64,000 nt of DNA from Pratylenchus scribneri. Lineage: Eukaryota; Nematoda; Chromadorea; Rhabditida; Pratylenchidae. This document shows, one piece after another, positions 14,701 through 28,600 of this stretch. The notes beneath the pieces were generated by a model. That model was not told the origin of the DNA. It did not search any database and saw only the letters and a list, made by a program, of their open reading frames with translations. The translations under genes were made by a program, and so were the position numbers. The first letter of the stretch is position 1. Each line of letters begins with the position of its first letter. The stretch lies in assembly GCA_030063045.1 (NCBI GenBank), contig JAQSEB010000076.1, forward strand, positions 1,024,157-1,088,156, read 5' to 3'.

Positions 14701-16567
14701 CAGGTTGACGGCATTCCCATCCATCATTCTAACTAACACCCTTTCTTCATTTCAAAGGCAAAATGAGCGCGCATGCGTGAAGAAGCCATCGGCTGCCGGT
14801 TTTCCCATAAACCAAAATGTGGACCAAAGAAATTGACTGGATAATTTTCTTCCTATAAAAGGGCATTGTTGATGAAAATAAAACTAAATCCAATCCAAAT
14901 ATTGACATTTTAAACCAATTTGATGGACTGGTTTAATTAAAACAAAAGAAACATAAAATACCGTGAAATAAAGAAAGCCAAAATAAAAGTGTCGATTCTA
15001 GATTCCGGTCAAATAAACAATTCCAACAGATAATTTACTTTCTTGATGAATATTTGACCAATTTATCCTGGCTTATTTCCATCCATCCATCCATTCTTTC
15101 ATCAACTCAAATTTATTCACTGAATTTGACACTTTTTTCATGCAAATGACCTTCACAAGGCTTAAACATAATTCAAATTCCCACATTTTTCTCCACTTTT
15201 CATCTAAATTTAGCATCTTAAAAGGCCATAAATCTTTCCAATTATTTTCTCAAAAATTGGTGCTTTATTGGCCAGGGCGCACTTTTTAATAGGAAAATTA
15301 AATTATTTTCAATGAATTTTTGATGTGGCAAATTATTTTCACCTATTTGGTGATTCTAATCAAATTTCCCCATCCCAAGCTTTTCCTTATTATTATTAGG
15401 CTTTTATATTTTATTACATTCAAATACAATCATTCTTATTATTAACTGCGAAAATGGATTCTAATTGTGAAGATTAATATATTTAATAGTATTGATAAAT
15501 TTTCAAGCATTTTATTTTATCGAAGGGTGGTTGACTTAAAGCTCTTATCCTTTCCTCCCTTTCACAAATGCGTTCAATACCCCTCCCCCCTCCAATACCA
15601 GCCTTTCCCATCCAATTAGCACTTTGCCATTTCACGCCCAAATAAGCACACATCAAATGGGAGGTGCCGTGGCCCACCCTTCCCTTTTCCCTGGAAGTCA
15701 CGCAATGTGCCCTCGTGAAAATAACAAAAAATTCAAGACTTTTAATCAATTGGATGATTGCTCCCTTTGTTAGACCTTGAACCTTCTTGGCCATAGATAT
15801 AAATATTCCTTTTCTGGGCCATATATTCAATAGTGGGTTCAGCCTAATTTTAATTGTAAATTAAAATTTCAATTCCTCAAAAACTTATTTTCAATTAAAT
15901 TAATTTAAAAAATTTTTGATGCCAGTGCCAACAAACCAATTATCGCTTGGCTTGAAGCTACCTTTTTCTTCAATTACTTTACTTCAAATACTCATTCACA
16001 TTATAAGTGGGATTTATAGGCAAGTCCAAATGCACGATAGGGTTGCCCCCACGTTCGTACAAATCCCTCATTTCATTTGGTCGCTAGGCAAGCAAATTTT
16101 GGATTAGATTCGGATTGGTTTAGCCAATATTTACAACAAAATAAGGTCGCTCAGCTGTATTTCCCGTAGTGAATGAATGAAGGCAAAAAAATAAATTATA
16201 GTAAAGGGAAAGAAAGGATTAATGGCGCGAGAAAAGGGCTAAACGCAAAATTGCCGTCTATTTTTCATTTCCTCACAATCATTCAAATGTCCACAATCGT
16301 AGCCCCCACCTAGACTATAATCCCGTCAATATGCCAAATTGACCATAAAAGTGTTCATTTTTGCTGATAGATTCAAAAAAGAATGTAATAATATATAATA
16401 ATGGATAATTCGTTACTATCTTTAGTTTTAATTCATTCAACAAATTTAATCAAATAAGAATTCGCATTTGTTTTGTATTTTAACAAAATTAAAGCAAACC
16501 CTAAAAGCATTGCACATGAATATGCCTCATCCATATCAAACTTCATTCCCCAAATCAACAAATTAAA
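11712..16567. other. Non-coding or unassigned interval
   Basis: This is mostly AT-rich DNA without a recognisable gene. Two GC-richer islands, 13735-13900 and 14485-14760, have open frames. The first ends at a good donor (CCGG followed by GTAGGT at about 13899). They could be exons of the unrecognised gene upstream, but I could not join them in phase. The last kilobase before 16568 is presumably the promoter and 5' UTR of the SK channel gene. Confidence 0.4.
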
Positions 16568-19500
16568 ATGCGACCCAATTTTTGGAATAATCTTCATAAT
16601 TCATCATCATCCCCGCATTCCACTCAATCCACTCCAAATAATACCTCATCAAGTGCCTCCTCATCCGTCCAGCAACATTTTGGCCATCAAAGGCAAAGGC
16701 ATGAAAGTGGCCAATCTACAGTTTGTGTTCCACAATTAGGCCAAGGAACACCACCGCCTGCTGTCGTCCTCTTTCCAGATGGAGGGGGCCCGAATGGTGG
16801 AATTCCAAACAACAATAATATTTCACCAAATCGAATGCCAAATCGGATATCCGGTCAACCGACAGCATTCCTTGTTCGAAATTCCTCAGTCGATATGCAA
16901 ACTCCGGAAATTGAATTATTTAGTGGCAATCGAAATTGCGGTGGCTCTTCGAGATCACCATCAGCCACATCTTTGGCAAGCAATGGAGGAGGAGGAATTG
17001 CATTGACAACGAACACATTGGGCACAATTTCACCACATTATTGTTCTCCAAATCCATCGCCACCACCCGGGGCACAATCTACTCAATCAACAAAATATGG
17101 ACCAACTCGTGTTCAAAATGCTGGCTCCGCCTCTGTTGCCCGAATGATGTCAGCTTTGTTAAAACAACAAAATAGCATTGCTGAGGAAGAACCGGAAACC
17201 CTTGGAATGGAAATGGATGAGCAACCATTGTTGATTGGAAGAAGTAATTCCATGGAAAAAACAACAATGGCCAATGGAACACCACCGGGAACGGCGACAC
17301 TTTCAATTAGTTATCATGAAAGTAATCAACAACAAAAATGCTGGTTAGCACCTCCTGATCATACTTTGCTTGGAGGGAGCATTTCTCCACCGCCAACTCG
17401 AATTCATCCAATTCAGGATCCGGAATTGAGGAAAGAATTGTCTTCTGTTGATCATCAAAATATGCATGGCCATCAATTTGGAGGCAGTGAGTTGGGTCGA
17501 CATATTGTAGCGTTGGCGAATCCAATTGCCACAGGGCCAGCATCGCCTGCTTCTGCCTCTGTTCATCAAAAACAAATTCAACATGAAAATTCTGGAAAAA
17601 GAGATCGAAAAGAAAGTGGCGGAAGTGGACGAGGTTGGAATCGACAGCAAAGCCAGCCATGGCCAAATACTGGAAGAGGCGCAACTAGTAAACATCGAAA
17701 AGGCTCACTTTCACCAAACAATTCATTACGATATTCAACATTGATGGCCGCAGCCACAAGGCGAAATCATTTTCAACAACAAAGGACTACAAGTGAAGCA
17801 ACGCCGGCACAGAGAGATCAATTGATGGCCGATGTATTAGGGTAAAAATGATTTATTTTAAAATTTTACACTGGAATTTAATTTGAAAGTCATGGAATCC
17901 GTGAACAATGCATTTGTGCCTCAGTTTCGGCACCTTCTCCCCGCCTTATGGCTTCCTCTGTGGGGGTTTGCCCCAACTCCGATCATCCCAATCCAAACAG
18001 CACAACAAATAATTCACCTCATTCTTGCTCTTTACGATTTGAATTGGGTGGAGGAGATTCTTCCGCTTCCTCACTCAACGGTGGGCATCAGCCTGGTGTT
18101 GGTGGCCCATGTTCCCAATGTTCCTCTGGCAATTCTCTCCATCGAACGGGTAGCATTCGCCATCGCCCAATTCCACGAGGTCGTTTGAATACAACAGATG
18201 GATACACGGAACAATTTGCAAAAACTGGATGCGAACCAACTGCCAGCGGCTCATTGCCCAAACTTGTCTCCTTGGTGCCACCTTCATTTCCACCCGCTTC
18301 TTCAATGTTAAGTTCCTCCGACACATTTGGCCATAATCCAGGAGAGAAAGATCGAAAAGAAGGAAATGGCAAAAGGCCAAAAGAATTGGAGAGATCATCT
18401 CGGGTGGATGGCACTCCTAAAATGTCGCCAAGACTATTCCATCAATTGGCACAACAAGTTGAATCAGGAACCGTAACTCCACTTGGAAGCGCTCAAAAAT
18501 TATGTCCTTCTTCGGCAGTCACTCTTCTCCGACGCGATCCGGCCCGATTAAAATTAGCAGCGACTAAGCAACGTTCCAGTAGCGAATCTGCCTTTAGTGC
18601 CATTCCAAAAGTGATTGCGGCCAATTACTGCACTTGCAAAAATTGTCAGCAGCAAAGGGCAATTGAAGAAGGCCAACCCTTGGAGCAAAGGGCCAGTTTC
18701 GCTGGTCCTGGTGCTGATTGCATCTGTTGCCGTTCAAATGAATTTCGATCTAGCGGTGTTGGAGGAATTCAACCAATGCGAAGACCCGACTCGATGTCGG
18801 CAATTTCTGGTCAAAATGGACATCAACGCTGTTCAGCGATTGCACTTCTAATGAACAACGAAAGAGAACAAGCCATTTTACAACGCATTCTGGGCCCAAC
18901 TGGCCTAGGATGGCTCAAGCGTATGCTTTTCTTTATAAATATTAAAAAATTAAACAATAAAACGGTATTCTGTATTATATTTATATATGAAATAATAGAA
19001 AAGATAGACTATTTGTTATGTAATTGTGCTTGTTTGTATTTTTCTTTGTGAATTTGGATACCCTTAAAAATATCCAAATTTAAAAAGGTGATCCTCTGTT
19101 GAAAAAGTCACTTTCACTTGTGCTAACTGATGGCGATGTGGAAGCCCAGAGGCAAGGAGCTGTCTCATCAATTGGTGGAACAGGAACCGGACTTCCCAAT
19201 GGAGGAGGTGGAGGAAGCGAAAAAGGAGGTTGTGGTCTCGGCAGTGTTCTTGACGAATCAAATTGTTCAGTCAAACAGCCACTTGTCAAAGAGAAAGAGC
19301 GGTCCGTTTTTCCGGTTATATCCTTTAGTTTGGAAATTTAATGTTTCTAATGAATATAATCCAACTTATCCAACTTTTAAAATATTTCTATTTAAGAGGC
19401 GGCAGATTTATTAAGCGCCAACAATTATTCAACAAAAGGCGTATCACCTCCGATTATGCCCTATTTTTTGCCCTTTTTGGCATTAGTTTGTTTATTGCCT

Positions 19501-21402
19501 TCAAATAAATTTTCTAACAAATTTTCAGTCATCATGATTGTCGAAAACGAATTCGCCTATATGGAAAATTGGGCCATTTGTACAATTCTAAAAACATTGA
19601 TAATGTTAAGGTGAGTCCATAATTGATAAATGGTTAAAATCTTAAAATTATCAATGTTTTTAGCACTATCATACTTGTTGGCCTTGTTGTCAAATTTCAT
19701 GTGCATGAAATACAGGTGAATTATACATATTTATCATTTGACTCGTTTCTCTTTCTATAGATTTTTATGAATGCAAATAGTGCCGAAGACTGGCAAATCG
19801 CTTTAACATGGCGAAAAACAATGCAAATTCTTGTTGAAATTATTGCATGCGCAATTTGTCCTTTGCCAATCCAATTGGACGTTTATGTTACAACAGTGAA
19901 CTCGGAAGGTCAAGCGGTTAGTTTAAAAATAATTCATTCGCCAATTTATTAATCATTCATTGTAGATTCCGATGCGAATGCCATTGGATGTGCTTTTTTC
20001 AATCCGTTAGTTTTGTCAAAAATATAAAATATTTTCCAATTTCTTATAGTAATGTTTTTCCGTCTTTATTGGCTTTGTCGAGTTATGCTTTTACATTCCC
20101 GACTTTTCACTGATGCAGCATCACGTTCGATTGCCGGTCTCAATAGGTAGAGTTTCTTGTAGTAATTCCATAAAAATGTTACCATTTAAGAGTAAAAACG
20201 GATGCCAAATTCATCCTTAAAACACTAATGACGATTTGCCCTGGTACCGTACTTATGTTATTCACAGCTACTCTGTGGATGATTGGAGGCTATATTTTAC
20301 GCCTTTGTGAAAGGTAATTTGCCCTCAATGAATCGTTGAGAATATTCTTCCTCTTTTCTTCTAGACATCATGACACGGATGACCCTTTGATGAGTGTTCA
20401 GGCAGAAAAACATCAAAGCTATCTGAATTCTCTTTGGCTCATTGCCGTCACTTTCTTAAGCATTGGATACGGTCAGTGAAATGAATTCAATATTTGATAT
20501 TGATAAATAAATAAAGGTGATATTGTCCCGAACACACAATGTGGCCGAATAATGGCTGTTGTTACTGGCATTCTTGGTACATGTACTTCTTCGATGGTTT
20601 GACAATTTAAATGATTCAATTAAAGGAAATATCATTTATAATTTTAGGTTGTTGCGGTCATTGCACGAAAATTGGAATTGACTCGAGCCGAAAAACATGT
20701 CCATAATTTTATGATTGAAACACAACATACAAAAGAGATGAAACACATTGCGGTTAGCAATAAGTAAACAAAAATATAAATTATATTAATTTATTTAGGC
20801 AAATGTTCTGCGTGAAACTTGGCTAATTTACAAGAATCGTCGCCTTGTAGAAAAAATTGACCCTAGCAAAATTCGCTATCACCAAAGGAAATTCTTGGTT
20901 GCCATTTGTGCTCTGAGGAAATTGAAAACGAGTCAAAGGAAATTGGAAGAGAATCGAGTATCACTTGGAGATGTGGCCAAAACAACATCGCATTCCCATG
21001 ATTTAATGCGGGATGTGCATAGCACGCAAGAGGGCATCTCGTTGAGGGTTACGGCAGTGGAACATCAATTGTCCGGTTTGTGCAATTTTAAATATTCTTA
21101 ACCAATATGTTATTTATTATTAATTTATAGATAGTAAATAAAATCCCATTATAAGAATTATAACTAAATTTCATTTCATTTCAGACATCCAACGAGAATT
21201 GTCAGGTCTCTCGGAAATGCTCAAATTTGCACTGAGGCCTCAAATTGAATATGGCTGTGCCCAAGCACAAATGCAGCAAATTCAACTTCAGCAACAGGGA
21301 AATTCCACACCACTAGTCAATAATGAGCAGCACAGTCCAGTGGAGCTGAGGAGTCGAAGAAAACCGTCGACCATTTCCGTGCCAGAGCCACGATTACCAT
21401 AA
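16568..21402 (+). CDS. kcnl: Small-conductance Ca2+-activated K+ channel (SK/KCNN)
   Basis: Plasma-membrane K+ channel opened by Ca2+ through bound calmodulin; in neurons and muscle it sets the after-hyperpolarisation. I rebuilt 15 exons: 16568-17841, 17890-18920, 19088-19301, 19397-19485, 19529-19610, 19664-19715, 19761-19916, 19966-20005, 20050-20146, 20191-20313, 20365-20471, 20517-20596, 20648-20752, 20799-21075 and 21185-21402. They total 3945 nt, a 1314-residue protein. S1 starts near residue 857 ([12 protein letters not shown]). S4 is arginine-poor, as in SK channels, followed by [15 protein letters not shown]. The selectivity filter SIGYGD is near residues 1084-1089. The calmodulin-binding domain ([15 protein letters not shown], then [13 protein letters not shown]) is very close to vertebrate SK. 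The roughly 840-residue N-terminal region, rich in Ser, Asn, Gln, Gly and Pro, is far longer than usual (SK proteins are mostly 500-750 residues). The start is the first ATG of the long first exon; upstream non-coding exons are possible. Confidence 0.97.
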
Positions 21403-21869
21403 TGGCAAATTTCCTCGATAATTTTGTGGCCTTCTTTTCACTTTTACTATTTGCACAAATTCAAATTCCCAAATTGCTTACATTTTCATGGAATCCATGA
21501 ATTTTTTATTCTTCTCTTTCCATTTATTAGCACCAAAAATTTTAAGTCCAACGAATTTCTTTCCATAAAATTGGTTGTACAATATTTCGATGTAAGTGAT
21601 TTAATCTATCTCCATTGGATACATTTATTGTACCATTTTTTCATTCAATGCACTTTTTGGAATTCTGAATCATCCTATTTTTTGATTATTTTCGAAATGT
21701 TAATATAATAATATTTATAATTGCATATGCATATACTCACCATTATTCATTTCATTGTTTTTGATGCTCAATTACCGGTAGATTTGCATAAATTTATTGA
21801 GTCTTACGTCAATAATTATTTACTAATAAATTTAATACAAGTAACAAAATATAATTTGGGCCAGCAGAA

Positions 21870-22886
21870 TTATAATTCTGATTTCTTCTTTTTCTTCTCA
21901 TCATCCTTTGTTTCCTTTCCTTTCTCCCTTTTTTCATCCTTTTTATTTCCTTCTTCAATCCTTTTCTCCGCTTCTTGTTGAATTTTACGGATTTCCGCCT
22001 CCTTTTCAATCTTCTTTTGTTCCTCTTCCTCTTTTGTGGCCTTCTTTGTTGGCATTGGTGCTTCTGGGGCATCTTTTGGTGGCGGTTTCCTCGGCTTCAA
22101 TTTATCTCCTTTTCTTTCTTCTCCCAATTCAATTCCATAATGCGCAATAACTTTTTTCATCGAATTCAAAATGTCCGCTGGACTTGGATAATAATAGGCA
22201 TAGTTTTTATATTCCGATTTGTCGTTTTTGAAATCCGGTAACAAATCTCCATTCTTATCTGAATTAACATTGCATTTACCTATATGAATGATTGAATTGA
22301 ATAGTTTAGGATTCTGAAATAGTGAAAGAAAATACTCTGCCTATAATGTATTCTTACTAATAATCTGGTCGACCTATTCGATTTTTGGTTAATGAATTAA
22401 TCAACCATTCCTACCGAGGAAGAGGATTCTGGGCACATATTTCCCATCTGGCTTATATTCATCTTCGTAAGGTTCATCGTCATCAGCTGTATTGACCATC
22501 ACAAAATATTCGCTCAATTTCTTGAATGCCTTTCGGGCATTTGATTGCTGCATAATTTTTCTAAGAGCTATATTTTTGAGGGAATATGGGTCAATTTAAA
22601 GGCGGAAATACTTACATTTGCAAGCATGGCACCAAGTTTTGTGGATTAATAGGAAAATTGGCTTATTTCTGTCCAAAGCTGTTTCAATTGCCTCTTCCCA
22701 AGGCACCCAGTCAATATCGTCGCCAAAACCTACAATGGGATAAAGATGAGACTTATCAAGACAATCAGATAATAGAATACCGTGAGAGAGTGGATTTTTA
22801 TACATTTCCGTCAAATCAACTTTCTTTTCATCTCCATTGGAAAGTGATAAAATGGCTGATAATATTAATGGTAAGAGTAGATTCAT
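21870..22886 (-). CDS. txndc12: TXNDC12/ERp18-like ER thioredoxin
   Basis: Single-domain thioredoxin of the ER lumen that oxidises or isomerises disulfides in secreted proteins. Exons on the minus strand: 22886-22616, 22567-22415 and 22336-21870, totalling 891 nt or 296 residues. An N-terminal signal peptide (LLLPLILSAILSL) precedes the family signature GFGDDIDWVPWEEAI and the active site WCHACK (human TXNDC12 has WCGACK), then DGKYVPRILFL. The protein ends in KSEL, a plausible ER-retrieval signal. It is about 120 residues longer than human TXNDC12 because of a highly charged Lys/Glu tail. The third exon's acceptor is uncertain: the better-looking site just before NPKLFNSII is out of frame, whereas the site at 22336 keeps the frame and adds eight residues. 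It converges with the SK gene (467 nt between stops). Confidence 0.92.
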
Positions 22887-25660
22887 TCTTAACGGAAAAA
22901 TGAAAAATTAGTATATTATTTAAGTAAAATTTATTCCGGTTGTTGATCTAAATTTGTTTTACATGCAAAAAAATAAAAATTCTGAAAATATGAATACAAT
23001 CCCGAATGTCCTGTGGCAATCAATTTTTAAATAAATAATTTTGATCGAATTTCTTCTTGACATATTAGATAGATGTTGCACCAATGGATCGACTGGAAGG
23101 AGTTTTGCAGAGGGAATGGAAAAGGAGGATGAATGAATTGAATAGAAAGGAACAGAAATTGCTAGATGCTAGCCAATAGACCGACCGATCCATTTTCTGA
23201 AGATGATGCGCAATGCGCAGAGGAGCTGGCAGGCTAAAGGCTGGAAGGAAAGAATTGGAGGGTCCGAGCAGGGATGGCGGACCTTGACTTCCTTTTATAA
23301 AGAAAGCATTAAGCATTCGATGGTGCTGCTGCAGGTTTAATGCGTATAAGTTGCTTTGGTTTTATTAGTTGTTGCGCCAAATTGATCATCAAGTTCTTTG
23401 ACCAATCAAGAGAGTGGTAAAGGAATAAAAGACACGTTGACTTTGCCAAACGTAAATAAATTGTAATAAAAAATGGAATTTAATTATGAGGAATGCCATT
23501 GTCTAACAAATTACAATGCCATTGAAGATTTTTATTACCTTTTTCAGTCTTACTTTTGATTTTAAGAATCCCATAAAATATTTTTGTTCTCTTCAATTTC
23601 TTCTTATATTTCATATAAAAACAATTATTTTCATTTATTCATAAAATATAAATTGATAAATATTTAAAATGGATAGACCTTTACAAATGGAATCAAATTG
23701 TGGCAAATGATTTGAAGCGTAACAATATAGGGGAGAGGTCGGTAATTTGTGCTAACAAAATGGGATAATCATTCACCCAAAATAATTCATTCATATCCAA
23801 TTTATTCGATCCTTTTGTTGTCATGATTTTCCCCTCAATTTTTTCCGCTTTTCACTCGGCAACTACACATTTTCGGTGGTCCATTGCTCGATAACTGGAC
23901 ATTTTTTGGATCTCTGCTGCTGGTCATCTCACAACAATTATGGCAACATTGGGCAATTAACTTTATGATTTGATGCCGATTAGGGGGAAATGATTTTAGT
24001 TCATGGAAAGTAATGCGATAAAGTCAGCAAAATTCAAAATTTACTTCTCCCAAAAAGTAAATGAAAAGTTTTTGTTATTTAAATTCTCTTATTCTCGATT
24101 ATTTTTCCATTTGTTTTTTCTCTACAACAATTTAATTCTACTGGGTCAAGGTTAAAACATGGAAAAATAAATTACAAATCGGACTCATTCAATACGTGCA
24201 ACTGAAAGTGGGAATTGGAATGAATGTGAATCAAATTGGGTACTTGTTGAAAATCAAAGTCACCTAAAATTGATCCAATTTGTTGGAAGTCGGAGGTATA
24301 CAATTTTGTTCTTCTATTTTTGATGACGAATCAATTTTTTGGCTGCCTCCATTTTTGATCTATTTTTACAAATTCAAAAATCTTTGAATTTCATGGTACA
24401 TTTTCTTATTCCTAAATTTTTTTTATCGGTCTAAATAAAGGTATAAGGCGCCCATTTTATTTCCTTTCGCAATTTTTATTGATGCGCAAATCAATTTATG
24501 CTTTTCCTTACATGCACACTTTTCTTGTTGAACATCATTCCCAGCAGGGCAGTAATTTTTCCCTATAAAAAACAATTTATTATTTCATTTAGTAAGGAAT
24601 TTCAGTCTTCATTATTATTCAAATTGTGTATGATTATTATTTTTAATTTAAAACATTTTGGCCCAATCATTATTTTCTTTGTTTACATTTCCATAATTTC
24701 ACATATAGTAAATAACCGGTTTAAATCAATCAAAATAATCCTCATTCAATCTTATTGAATTTGGCAACAAAAGAGTCAATGAAGAAGAAAGAAGATAGCA
24801 TAATGGTGGTTTGTTTGAAGTTTAATAAAAGAAGGGGATTTCATGCCGGTCAATTTGAGTCATCCTCCTTTCTTTTTCACTCTTTTGAAGCCGACGGAAG
24901 TCCCTTTAGGCAACTGCTGATGATGAAGGCAATCCAATTGTGTCCATTGCTCTTCCTTCGCTCCATTGAATTTCCGTCATCACATCCTTCTTCTCCTTTT
25001 ACTTCAGAGAATCCGCGCTCTCACAAACACTCAAAACAACACATTGTTGGGGTTGCCTGAAAAGGGCAAAAGCGCAACATCGGCGGATGGCGAAAAGCTG
25101 AAAATGGGAGGGAAGGGAGGGTTTCCGCCCAATTATATCCATCGACCTCTATTCTCCACATTTTTCCCTCGCCAATCGCAGGCAAAATCCATTCAATGTG
25201 CGGTCATCATCGAATTTTGGATGTCATATCCATATTTAAGTGACGAATCATAATCATTTTATTTTTCCAAATTCGCATCCGGCCAAATTCGTGTTTATAA
25301 GGAATTCACACCTAAAAATTACAGATTTATTTTCTCATTTGCAAAATTTGATTTACAAATCAGAAATAAGGTGTGAAAATTGTATTAATCATTTAGGCCT
25401 TTTTTGTGGCTGAAGAATTATGGGACTTAACTCTTTAAAAAGTAAATTTAAGAGTTTGCGTCATTAATTTGAACTTTAAATAAAAACAGTCATTTCCTTT
25501 CTGATGAATCATTTTTATATTTCATCCCATTTTTCAAGATTTTTCCCAAATGAATTAAACTTCACAGATTGGGAATGACCCGGAAAAAATTGGCCATTTC
25601 AACCAAAAATGCTTGGACAATGCTGGCCAAAATCATTCAAAGAAATTCCAATTCTCCAAA
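22887..25660. other. Intergenic region between two divergent genes
   Basis: About 2.8 kb separates the divergent starts of the TXNDC12-like gene and the Cys-loop receptor, so it presumably carries both promoters. I see no recognisable gene. A slightly GC-richer patch at 23065-23340 has an open minus-strand frame without family motifs. Confidence 0.5.
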
Positions 25661-28600
25661 ATGAACTCATTGACATCAAATTATTCACAAAAATGTCAAC
25701 GAAATTTAACAAAGGTGCCATTGAGATACGTCTTCGTACAAGCACAAAAAACAACGAAGAAAAATTGTTGTTTTAAAAAGTTCAATACGAAATTTTATTG
25801 CATTTTACAATTGCTTCTAACCATTTCACCATCAATGAGGTAAATGAAGATTGATTATATTTAATTAGAATTTTTTTAAAAAATAAACACCAATTTACAG
25901 TCTCACATCAGAAGAACGCGGCGAATTGGCTCGTAAATTCAAATATTATCATAAATCAGTCCAACCTTCCGAACAGTTTAACATTGTTGATACTATCAAT
26001 GGTAAGTTAGAATACAATATTTTACTGTTACGGCAAATTTTAAAATAACATTTTTCTATTTGATGCCATAACATAAAACATGTGCTTCTAGCTTGAATCC
26101 TTTACACTCTTCCACTTTTATTCATTCTTAGGTGATATCTGATGTGAATTAAAAAAACATTATTGCGTTGAGCGTTGTTTTAAAAAATTAAAAGGAATTT
26201 GGTTTGATTGAGAGAAAGTATATGTTTTAAGGTATTTTAAAATGATTAAATTGAAAAATACAAGGCAAAAAAAAACACAATTTTGTTGAACATTTACCGG
26301 AAAGAAGGCACAAAGGAAGAGATATTTTAGAACATTTTCCAAAAAGAGAAAACATATGTTGGCCAAAATTTTCCGGATTACTATATATTACAACACAATA
26401 CCATTCCAATCAACTGATTCCCTCTTTTTAATCAATCTTTTATGCTTTTTTGACAACTATTTGAAATCACAAATTACAAATGTTTTAACTAAAATAATTT
26501 TGTATTTTTTAAACCAAAACACTATAGTGCTTATATTATTGAAAAATTTTTCCACCGGCATCATAAACCTTCTTATATTTAATTCTTTTACAATTGATTC
26601 GATCTTCTTCTTTAAGGTACATTTTTTCGTCTACTCACCCAAATGGAATTGGTTGAAACACGTCAAATAGATAACAAAGTATAAAATATTGAAAGAAAAA
26701 AAGATTTACTTCTTAATTTACAGGCCCAATTGAGTTTAGAAATGTCTTTATTTGTCCATTTTCGTGATGATAGATTACAATTACGCGATCTCCAAGACAT
26801 GCCAATTCCGATTCCGGAAGAATTTCAGACATGGCAGGCAAGAAAAATGAATTCAATTTTGGAAATTTTATGAATATTTAGCCTAGAATTCAGCTCTTTC
26901 CATTGGGTACAACTCGGGGTATTCAATTGCAAAGAATGACAAATTTGAGTCCCAAAAATGGCCAACTCACTGTCATTCATCGGTTAATAATATTTAAGAT
27001 TCATATCATCAAGAAAATCTTCCTTTAAGCTATTCTGGTCCATTACTTTGCGATTTAGACCAATGGAAAATACCATTTGAGCGATATCAATGCCAATTTT
27101 GGTTCGAAACTGACCCAGGTGTATTCAAAAATGGCCTTTCATTAATTTTAAAAATAATTTAGACGAAAGGCTGCATTTAACCGTTGTCATGGATTTGAGG
27201 CCAAATGGTCAAATGATCCGTATCAATTTTGAATATGGTCAGGCATTTATATTAAAAATATTTATTTACTTTTTGCGCATCAGAACAATGGCCTTGGTTA
27301 TTATTGCGGTTTCATTTTCATTCGGGCCAATGGCGGGGGGCAATGGTGAGCGCATTTTTGCCTTCATTGCTCTTAATTTGTTGCGCCATTTTGGCCCAAT
27401 GGAAAAGGCGAAAAATTCAAGTGATTATATCGCTTGGTGCCATTTTGGCATTAATTTTTATTGTTTGTTATTTTCATTTATATTAATTTTTTCGATTCAT
27501 TTCGCAGCAAAATGGCCACCAACAAGCAAACATTTTGGCGATAACAAATGCCATTAACCTTTTCGACCTTTGGTTTGCTGGCATTTTTGTTCATTTGATT
27601 TGTTTGCTGGCAGCTGATTTGCTTCTTCCAGCTCGTCGACTTTTGATTTTCAAAAGAGCATATCAAAAGAATCAAGATGAATGGCAAAATTCAGAGGAAC
27701 AACAACAAAGGGGATATATTTCACCACCGTCAATAAACCAACGAAAATTAGGTTCGCTTCAAAACTGGCATTTGAGGATTTTTGTTAGGGTTTTCGTAAT
27801 TTATCGTAATAAATGGAATTCTATTTTACCCAATGATGAAAAGCCAACCATAATTTTTATATTATTAACCATCTATATTCCACAGATGGATTTTATTCGG
27901 GACGCAGAATCCGAGCAACAATGTTCCCTGGGGCGAGTTCAAGTAGTTTGCATCATCATTATGTTTCATCTCCACAATTGGGCCATGTTCGTCAAATTCC
28001 AAGGCAAAGAGCAGTTGCCCATTTGCCTGCTGCTAATGTTACCGATGCACCAGCTCAAATGATTCGCACATTTTCCGTTCCGCCGAGAAAGTGAATATAA
28101 AAAACATTTTTTATTGTGATTTCATTGTTAGATTGGACGATGTGAGAAGGGAACAACTGAAACAATCGCCATTGCCTCCTCCAATGATGGGTGGAAGTGC
28201 ACCGTTATCAAGGAAAAGAACTGGCCATGGAGGCTTGGATGGACAGGAAAGTGATGCCCGTGAACGGGCCATTGCTTCATTGTTATGCGAAATGGAAAGC
28301 ATCAGAAGGGCAGAAGCGGGTGGAGCAGCCAACAATAGAATAATTCGAAGGGCAACAAGTAGTGAAGAAGATGAGGAAGGATTTAGCGGTGGTAGTACAT
28401 CCGCGGAAATTGTTGGCACATCTATTCGAATAACTCAACAACCACCAACCATTCCTCCACCTCCACCTCCTCCACCCCCGCCTTCAATTGGTCGGCATTT
28501 TCATTATAACAGCCATCAACGATATGGCGATTCGAATCCGAGAAAAGCAATCTCGCAAAGTAGTGAAGATGAATTGGGCAGGTTGGATGGCATTGGGATG

